Assembly (NCBI GenBank): GCA_964607165.1
Contig: CAZSIT010000047.1
Coordinates: 1-10,112, forward strand
Length of the DNA stretch: 10,112 nucleotides
Source: DSPP01 sp964607165
GTDB taxonomy: Bacteria > Zixibacteria > MSB-5A5 > DSPP01
Reading direction: 5' to 3'
The translations under genes were made by a program, and so were the position numbers. The notes under the pieces were generated by a model, which was not told the origin of the DNA, did no database searches, and saw nothing but the letters and a program-made list of their open reading frames with translations. Positions 6,031 through 10,112 of the stretch are shown here, piece after piece (positions within the stretch are counted from its first letter, which is position 1; the number at the start of each line of letters is the position of its first letter).

Positions 6031-7225
6031 TCAAGCCGCGCGCCAAAACATCCATTGCGCGGTCTAATTTTTCTACGCCTAAAACGTAAGCGATGCGGAC
6101 TTCATCCATCCCTTTATCCGGTGAAGCGTAAAAACCGGCCCCCGGCGCCATCATCACCGTTTCCCCTTTGACGTTGAAATCGGACAATAGCCAGCGGCAA
6201 AAATCTTCCGAATCGCCAACCGGCAAACGCGCCATCAAATAGAAAGCCCCTTCCGGCTTTTCGCAGGAAACGCCCGGCATTGCGCACAGCCGGCAATATA
6301 GCAGGTCGCGCCGTTTTCTATATTCATCCGCAATTGGACGGAAAAAATCGGTGGTCAAATCAAAAGCCGCCGCCACCGCCTCCTGCTCAATGGTCGGCGA
6401 AGAAAGCCGCGCCTGCCCCATCCGCAAAGCGGCATCCACCACTTCGCTGTTGCGGCTGATTAAGAAACCAACCCGCGCCCCGCAGGCCGAAAACCGCTTG
6501 GAAGCCGAATCCAGAACAACGACCTGTTGCTCCATATCTTTCAAATAAAGCGCCGAAAAAAACTCCCCTTCGTAGATGAATTCCCGATACGGCTCATCGC
6601 AGAGCAAAAAAAGCGAATACTTGCGGCAAAGCTCGGCAATCATCTCCATCTCTTTCCGGGAATAAACCGTGCCGGTCGGGTTGTTCGGCGTGCAAATCAA
6701 AATCGCCCGCGTGCGCGAGTTGATATGCTGCTCGATTTCATCGGAGGAAGGCAGGTGATACCCATTCTCCCCACGGGTTAGCACCGGATTTAAAGTAACC
6801 CCGGCCATCACCGCAAAACCGTTATAGTTCGTGTAAAACGGCTCGAAAACTATGATTTCATCTCCAGGAGAAGTGACCGCCATAATAGCGAAGATTAACG
6901 CCTCGCTCCCGCCCGTGGTTACCTGCACGTTTTCTTCGGTCAAATCGACATCCAGCTCGCGCTTGTAATAACGAATGACTTTATTTATTAAGTTGAAATC
7001 CCCTTTCGAATTTCCGTACTCCAGCACCGGCTTGCTCCAGTTCCTGACAACCTTTACGAATTCCGAAGGAGTTTCAATATCCGGCTGGCCGATGTTCAAG
7101 TGATAAACTTTAATCCCCCGCTTTTTAGCCGCATCGGCCAAAGGCACCAGCTTGCGAATCGGACTGGCAGGTTGCAGCCGGGCGCGCCTGGATATATCCG
7201 GTATGGCTGGAGCGATAGTTTTCAT
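6011..7225 (-). CDS. PLP-dependent class I/II aminotransferase (aspartate aminotransferase-like)
   Basis: 404 aa fold-type I aminotransferase. Hallmarks are visible in order: the N-terminal NIGQPDIETP (about 44-53) that contacts substrate, GGSEAL (105-110) for the PLP phosphate, NNPTG at 181-185, D210 in CDEPYREF binding the pyridine nitrogen, the Schiff-base lysine K243 in SASKRFSACGARVGF with R251 on the phosphate, and R377 in DEVRIAY binding the substrate carboxylate. It should transfer an amino group from an amino acid to a 2-oxoacid (often glutamate/2-oxoglutarate). Aspartate, alanine or aromatic preference cannot be told from these motifs. The start is supported by GAGG five nt before the ATG. 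It sits 97 bp downstream of the glycosyltransferase fusion and overlaps the ROK kinase gene by 20 nt, which suggests an operon, though no shared pathway is obvious. Confidence 0.93.
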   Translation of the reverse strand: MKTIAPAIPDISRRARLQPASPIRKLVPLADAAKKRGIKVYHLNIGQPDIETPSEFVKVVRNWSKPVLEYGNSKGDFNLINKVIRYYKRELDVDLTEENVQVTTGGSEALIFAIMAVTSPGDEIIVFEPFYTNYNGFAVMAGVTLNPVLTRGENGYHLPSSDEIEQHINSRTRAILICTPNNPTGTVYSRKEMEMIAELCRKYSLFLLCDEPYREFIYEGEFFSALYLKDMEQQVVVLDSASKRFSACGARVGFLISRNSEVVDAALRMGQARLSSPTIEQEAVAAAFDLTTDFFRPIADEYRKRRDLLYCRLCAMPGVSCEKPEGAFYLMARLPVGDSEDFCRWLLSDFNVKGETVMMAPGAGFYASPDKGMDEVRIAYVLGVEKLDRAMDVLARGLNEFSRK

Positions 7226-7294
7226 TCGCGCCTCATTTTTTTAATCTAATCAAACCCCCGAACCCTGTCAATTATGCGAGCGCTCCGCACCGTT

Positions 7295-7318
7295 CGTAAG
7301 GGAGGTCTTTAGACCTCC
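7295..7318. repeat. Palindromic intergenic repeat, variant copy 4
   Basis: CGTAAGGGAGGTCTTTAGAC (7295-7314, continuing CTCC to 7318) contains a perfect 8-bp inverted repeat, GGAGGTCT-TT-AGACCTCC (7301-7318). The CGTAAGGG head resembles the CGTAGGGG head of the other copies. It lies between the fusion gene and the aminotransferase gene. In the direction of transcription (minus) no T-run follows the stem, so it is unlikely to be an intrinsic terminator; it could stabilise RNA ends or be an inert repeat. Confidence 0.5.
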
Positions 7319-7322
7319 ATTT

Positions 7323-8894
7323 TCATTTCATCTGCCCGACGATAAACTCTGCCACCTCAAAAATATTTTCCCCAACGACAATTGAATCTTCCCTGTTTTC
7401 CCCTAACTTTTGCTCCGCTTCCCTCCCCTGCCCCGTCCGCACCAAAACGGGCTGCAAAGCCTTTGCTTTTCCCAACTCCAAATCCGAGACTCTATCTCCA
7501 ATCAAAAAAGAGCGCGGAAAATCTACGCCCATCTCCAAATCCGCCAGCTCCAACATCCCTGGCTGCGGCTTTCGGCAAAAACATTCCTTGCGATATTTTT
7601 CAATCTTTCCTTCCGGCCAGTGGGGGCAAAAATAAAACCGGTCAATTTCCACACCTTGCGGTCTCAATTTCTCATTTATTTCTCGATGGATGCTTTCAAT
7701 CATTTCAATTGGGAAAAACCCGCGCCCAACTCCCGATTGATTGGAAACCACAATTATTTTATAGCCGGCCTCTTTCAACTTTTTCACAGCTTCCGGCACA
7801 CCCGGCAAAATTTCAATGTTCTCCGGCGTATAGTCAAAATCTCTCTCCTTTATAATTGTTCCATCCCGGTCCAAAAATACGGCCGGCTTGGGCTCCAAAA
7901 TCGGTTTTGGTTCAACCGAAGCGAGAATCAAACCTGCTTCTTCCAAAACTTTCTCCGGCAACAAATCTTCCAAACAAAACCGCCGCGAACGAAAACAGGG
8001 CATTTTTCCGTGCAGGCTGCAGGGTGAACAGTATAAATCCAGACTTAAAGCTTTCGACTTTTCCCCTAAGGGCGCAAACCCCAAAACCGGATGGGTCGGC
8101 CCAAAAAGCCCCAGCGTTGGCACGCCCAAGGCAGCTCCGAGGTGCATCAACCCGGAATCGTTGGAAACCAGCAAATCCAGCCGGGCTAAACACCGTTTTG
8201 CGACACTCAAAGATTGCCCAAAAATAAAAACAACCGGCTCTTGGCCGGAGTATCTTTCTTTGAAACTTGTTCCCAATTCATATTCCTCCTCCGAGCCAAA
8301 CAACACAAAACGCGATACTGGATACTTTTCCTTTAAATGCCCGGCCAGCTTCGCAAAATGCTCTACCGGCCAGCGCTTGCTTTCCCATTTGGCCCCCAAA
8401 CCAAAACCAATCGTAAAGCCCGAGGGATTTACCCCTCTTTCGCCCGCGACAAATGAAGCGCTCTCCAATTTGGGTGGCATCAAATGAGCGGGCCCATTGA
8501 TGGCTTTTAGATAACGCTCGGCCGTATGCGCTGCCGGTTTTCTGTTCTTGGCCAACACTTTCAAGAAGCGTTCCGATCCAGCTTTAGGGTATGCGAGCTT
8601 TTGGGCTTCGGGAAATTGACTGGTCAGTTTTCTCGAGCGATAATTTCGGTGCAAATCGACAATCAAATCCGGCCCAAAACTTTTCACTTCACCGACCAAC
8701 GCTTTAAAGTCGCCATCCAGCACGAAAACCCTATCTATCGAAGGGTGGTTCTCAAAAACCCCGGCGTACGCTTTTTTCGTGGCAAAGCCAATTTTAGAGT
8801 CCGGATAATTTTCCTTAAGCCCTCTAAAAACGGGTTCCACCAGAACCACATCTCCCAACGAGGAAAAACGGATTACCAAAATTCTTTCCGCCAT
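7323..8894 (-). CDS. Fusion of a GT9 heptosyltransferase and a GmhB-type heptose-bisphosphate phosphatase
   Basis: 523 aa in two parts. Residues 1 to about 325 are a GT9 (WaaC/WaaF-like) glycosyltransferase: ILVIRFSSLGDVVLVEP with D15, a nucleotide-sugar region near 160-175 (GFGLGAKWESKRWP), and the signature SNDSGLMHLGAALGVPTLGLFGPTHP at 244-269. After a proline-rich linker (about 328-338), residues 338-523 form a HAD phosphatase: LDRDGT with D342 and D344, SNQSGVGRG at 384-392, RKPQPGM at 441-447 and GDRVSD at 466-471. The phosphatase part carries the four GmhB zinc ligands, C423, H425, C438 and C440. Expected roles are heptose transfer to LPS inner core and dephosphorylation of D-glycero-manno-heptose 1,7-bisphosphate in the cytosol, two non-consecutive steps of one pathway. 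The ORF is continuous with no sign of a frameshift. The ATG lies 13 nt downstream of a strong terminator stem and lacks a clear Shine-Dalgarno. GmhA and HldE are not in the window. Confidence 0.93.
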   Translation of the reverse strand: MAERILVIRFSSLGDVVLVEPVFRGLKENYPDSKIGFATKKAYAGVFENHPSIDRVFVLDGDFKALVGEVKSFGPDLIVDLHRNYRSRKLTSQFPEAQKLAYPKAGSERFLKVLAKNRKPAAHTAERYLKAINGPAHLMPPKLESASFVAGERGVNPSGFTIGFGLGAKWESKRWPVEHFAKLAGHLKEKYPVSRFVLFGSEEEYELGTSFKERYSGQEPVVFIFGQSLSVAKRCLARLDLLVSNDSGLMHLGAALGVPTLGLFGPTHPVLGFAPLGEKSKALSLDLYCSPCSLHGKMPCFRSRRFCLEDLLPEKVLEEAGLILASVEPKPILEPKPAVFLDRDGTIIKERDFDYTPENIEILPGVPEAVKKLKEAGYKIIVVSNQSGVGRGFFPIEMIESIHREINEKLRPQGVEIDRFYFCPHWPEGKIEKYRKECFCRKPQPGMLELADLEMGVDFPRSFLIGDRVSDLELGKAKALQPVLVRTGQGREAEQKLGENREDSIVVGENIFEVAEFIVGQMK

Positions 8895-8907
8895 CGGCGC
8901 CCAAAAT

Positions 8908-8938
8908 AAAAAATCCCCCGCCGGGTGGGGGATTTTTT
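8908..8938 (-). terminator. Strong intrinsic terminator after the outer-membrane protein gene
   Basis: A perfect 12-bp stem, AAAAAATCCCCC (8908-8919) pairing with GGGGGATTTTTT (8927-8938), encloses a 7-nt loop. On the minus strand the stem ends in TTTTTT followed by ATTTT, the classic intrinsic terminator layout, 15 nt after the beta-barrel gene stop. The stem also has a T-run on the plus strand, so it could work both ways. It stops only 13 nt before the fusion gene start. Confidence 0.85.
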
Positions 8939-8958
8939 TAACAAAAAGATTTGTTAAA
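8937..8958. repeat. Perfect 9-bp inverted repeat overlapping the beta-barrel gene stop codon
   Basis: TTTAACAAA (8937-8945) and TTTGTTAAA (8950-8958) are separated by AAGA. The right arm covers the TAA stop of the beta-barrel gene (8954-8956) and the left arm touches the terminator stem. The symmetry would suit a dimeric regulator site or a second weak hairpin. Its function is unknown. Confidence 0.5.
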
Positions 8959-9580
8959 AGCGGTAATTCAAACCGACAAGCAAGCCAAAGTCCACGTCAG
9001 AATCCAGCTGGAGCTCCGCCACGGCCGAAATCGCCTGCGCGACTTCAAACTCGCCTCCCATATTGACCCCGAACTCTCCATCCGTGTTGCTCACATCTCC
9101 AAACGGCCCCAGGTCCACGCTGGTTCGTTCTATGCGCACCTGGGCCCGACCATAGGGTGTTATCCCCCTCCCGCTGGCCGATTCAAACCGGTGCGAAACC
9201 GCTCCGTTGAACAAAATGGAAAAGATGCTAAAGTTGTCGCCAAAGAAAAACTCCAGACCGCCCCCCAGAGAAAAGTCCACCGGGTCTTTCATATTTTGAT
9301 GGAGCAACTGGTAGCGGGCATCCCCACCCACGGCCACCCCGCCCGACCCGGCGCCCGGATCCAGGAATCCTATCTTAAAGCCGCCGTCCATCGAGTTGGC
9401 AAACCCGTAGCGATATTGCCCGAAAAACGAAAAAGCGTCGTGCTCATAAATGCCGACGTATCCGCCCATCTGGCTGCGGCCCGGTTCCCGCACACGCGCA
9501 TCGGTTAACTGCCCCAAAAACTGCGCCTGGGCGGAAGCGGCAAAAAGCATAACCACCCCTGTCCAAAAAACTTTCTTCAT
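8954..9580 (-). CDS. Secreted outer-membrane beta-barrel protein, function unknown
   Basis: 208 aa from the preferred start. Residues 1-19 are a typical signal peptide: two lysines, a hydrophobic core (VFWTGVVMLFAAS) and an AQA cleavage site before QF. The mature part of about 189 residues alternates polar and hydrophobic residues in short strands rich in Gly and aromatics (for example GGYVGIYEHDAFSFFGQYRYGF and VDFGLLVGLNYRF). It ends in Phe, the residue recognised by the outer-membrane assembly machinery. This fits a small 8- to 10-strand barrel. No lipobox, OmpA-like peptidoglycan domain or enzymatic motif is seen. The frame continues upstream to an ATG at 9604, but AAGGAGG ends 4 nt before ATG 9580 and the signal peptide begins there, so 9580 is chosen. 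A sigma70-like promoter lies upstream and a strong terminator follows, so it is a single-gene transcript. I do not recognise a specific family. Confidence 0.85.
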   Translation of the reverse strand: MKKVFWTGVVMLFAASAQAQFLGQLTDARVREPGRSQMGGYVGIYEHDAFSFFGQYRYGFANSMDGGFKIGFLDPGAGSGGVAVGGDARYQLLHQNMKDPVDFSLGGGLEFFFGDNFSIFSILFNGAVSHRFESASGRGITPYGRAQVRIERTSVDLGPFGDVSNTDGEFGVNMGGEFEVAQAISAVAELQLDSDVDFGLLVGLNYRF

Positions 9581-9584
9581 CTGG

Positions 9585-9591
9585 CCTCCTT
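9585..9591 (-). promoter_or_regulatory. Shine-Dalgarno deciding the beta-barrel gene start
   Basis: On the minus strand AAGGAGG stands 4 nt before ATG 9580. It matches the anti-Shine-Dalgarno over seven bases and lies inside the longer reading frame that begins at 9604, so the shorter start is favoured. Confidence 0.8.
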
Positions 9592-9629
9592 TGCGGTGAA
9601 TCAAGCTGAATCCTTCATAAAGCCCGCTG

Positions 9630-9658
9630 AAAATAATCGTTCACTCCTCGGCTGTCAA
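9630..9658 (-). promoter_or_regulatory. Sigma70-like promoter for the beta-barrel gene
   Basis: On the minus strand a consensus TTGACA (9653-9658) is followed after exactly 17 bp by TATTTT (9630-9635, 4 of 6 matches). Transcription would begin near 9622, leaving a leader of about 42 nt before ATG 9580. The position and spacing make this a good candidate. Confidence 0.65.
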
Positions 9659-9686
9659 ACTTTTTTCGAAGTTTCAAGTTCAACAC

Positions 9687-9715
9687 TTGTTTTTAATCCA
9701 GCTGGAGTTTATTTT
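9687..9715 (+). promoter_or_regulatory. Weak candidate promoter for the amidohydrolase gene
   Basis: TTGTTT (9687-9692) and TATTTT (9710-9715) are spaced by 17 bp on the plus strand, about 75 nt before the amidohydrolase start. Both boxes are imperfect and the region is AT-rich, so chance is a real possibility. The rest of the 209-bp divergent spacer (9581-9789) shows no other gene. Confidence 0.25.
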
Positions 9716-9789
9716 AATGACGCTTCATTGCGATTGAAAAAAGATGTTAAAGTGAGCCCAGGCGTGAACTTTATGAAACGGAGGTCAGG

Positions 9790-10112
9790 ATGAGAAGAAA
9801 CATTTTATTTCAGATGCTTGTAGTGTTGTCAGCTTCATTCCTTTCACACGCAGAAGTCCGTGCAGAACTTAGACAGTTCGCCTTCACTCACGTTTCCGTG
9901 ATTGATGCCACCGGCTCGCCGGCAAAACCGGATATGACCGTCGTAATAACCGGTGATCGCATATCCGCAATTGGCCAAACTGGAAAAGTTGACCTGCCCA
10001 AAGAAACGCAGGTGATTGATGCGGCCGGCAAGTTCCTTATTCCCGGCTTGTGGGATATGCACGTGCACTGGTATGAAAAGGACTATCTGCCGCTCTTCAT
10101 CGCCAACGGCGT
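9790..10112 (+). CDS. Secreted amidohydrolase-family protein, N-terminal part (cut by window end)
   Basis: The first 107 codons of a gene that is still open at the right edge. GGAGG lies 5 nt before ATG 9790. Residues 1 to about 25 look like a signal peptide (RR, then ILFQMLVVLSASFLS, cleavage near VRA), so the product is probably periplasmic or exported. The next part is the small beta-sandwich typical of the amidohydrolase superfamily: THVSVIDATG, then VVITGDRISAIG, then a conserved VIDAAGKFLIPGLWDMHVH (about 75-93). H91 and H93 form the HxH motif that binds the first metal. Family members hydrolyse amide bonds in peptides or cyclic compounds; the imidazolonepropionase-like/Xaa-Pro dipeptidase group with signal peptides is the closest guess. 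The remaining metal ligands are outside the window, so substrate and integrity cannot be judged. It is transcribed divergently from the beta-barrel gene. Confidence 0.85.
   Translation, partial: MRRNILFQMLVVLSASFLSHAEVRAELRQFAFTHVSVIDATGSPAKPDMTVVITGDRISAIGQTGKVDLPKETQVIDAAGKFLIPGLWDMHVHWYEKDYLPLFIANG

Noticed and set aside
7888..8487. Plus-strand open frame of 199 codons, with others at 7382-8227
   Set aside because: These are antisense shadows of the GT9-GmhB fusion gene; the compositions are rich in Pro, Lys and Ser with no recognisable domains.
8951..9508. Plus-strand open frame of 185 codons
   Set aside because: It is antisense to the beta-barrel gene, which has a signal peptide, Shine-Dalgarno, promoter and terminator of its own.
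9596..9793. Plus-strand open frame of 65 codons in the divergent spacer
   Set aside because: It covers the beta-barrel promoter and runs into the amidohydrolase start, has no Shine-Dalgarno and no recognisable sequence.

Overview
The window looks like chromosomal DNA from a diderm (Gram-negative-type) bacterium of moderate GC content. The evidence is a heptosyltransferase/heptose phosphatase gene of lipopolysaccharide core synthesis and a small secreted beta-barrel protein ending in Phe. A degenerate archaemetzincin, an EGY-type site-2 protease and scattered 'GTAGGGGC'-plus-palindrome intergenic repeats would suit an environmental, possibly uncultivated lineage. That placement is inference only; no phylum can be assigned from the sequence alone. 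No rRNA, tRNA, CRISPR array, phage gene or transposase gene was recognised.

Layout. Positions 1-136 are a left flank with a good extended -10 promoter. It drives a plus-strand intramembrane metalloprotease of the EGY/site-2 type (137-1186). A convergent minus-strand group follows, in transcription order: a DHA2-type 14-TM efflux transporter (4867-3473), an archaemetzincin-like protein that has lost its three catalytic histidines (3397-2870), and a REC-GAF-HD-GYP response regulator (2807-1296). A repeat-rich spacer (4868-5067) separates this group from a second minus-strand group: a heptosyltransferase fused to a GmhB-type phosphatase (8894-7323), a class I/II aminotransferase (7225-6011) and a ROK sugar kinase (6030-5068, overlapping the aminotransferase by 20 nt). 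Upstream lies an outer-membrane beta-barrel protein gene (9580-8954) with a sigma70-like promoter and a strong terminator. It is divergent from a secreted amidohydrolase gene (9790 onward) that runs off the right end.

How the genes may work together. The fused glycosyltransferase/phosphatase should supply two steps of heptose incorporation into LPS core. The aminotransferase and ROK kinase look like amino-acid and sugar metabolism and are linked by translational coupling. The HD-GYP regulator probably lowers cyclic-di-GMP in response to phosphorylation and a GAF-sensed signal. No clear new multi-gene system is visible. The most unusual items are the archaemetzincin homologue with His-to-Gln/Tyr/Tyr changes but an intact cysteine zinc cluster, the GT9-GmhB fusion, a nested inverted repeat upstream of the transporter, and a 9-bp perfect inverted repeat beside the terminator ahead of the fusion gene.
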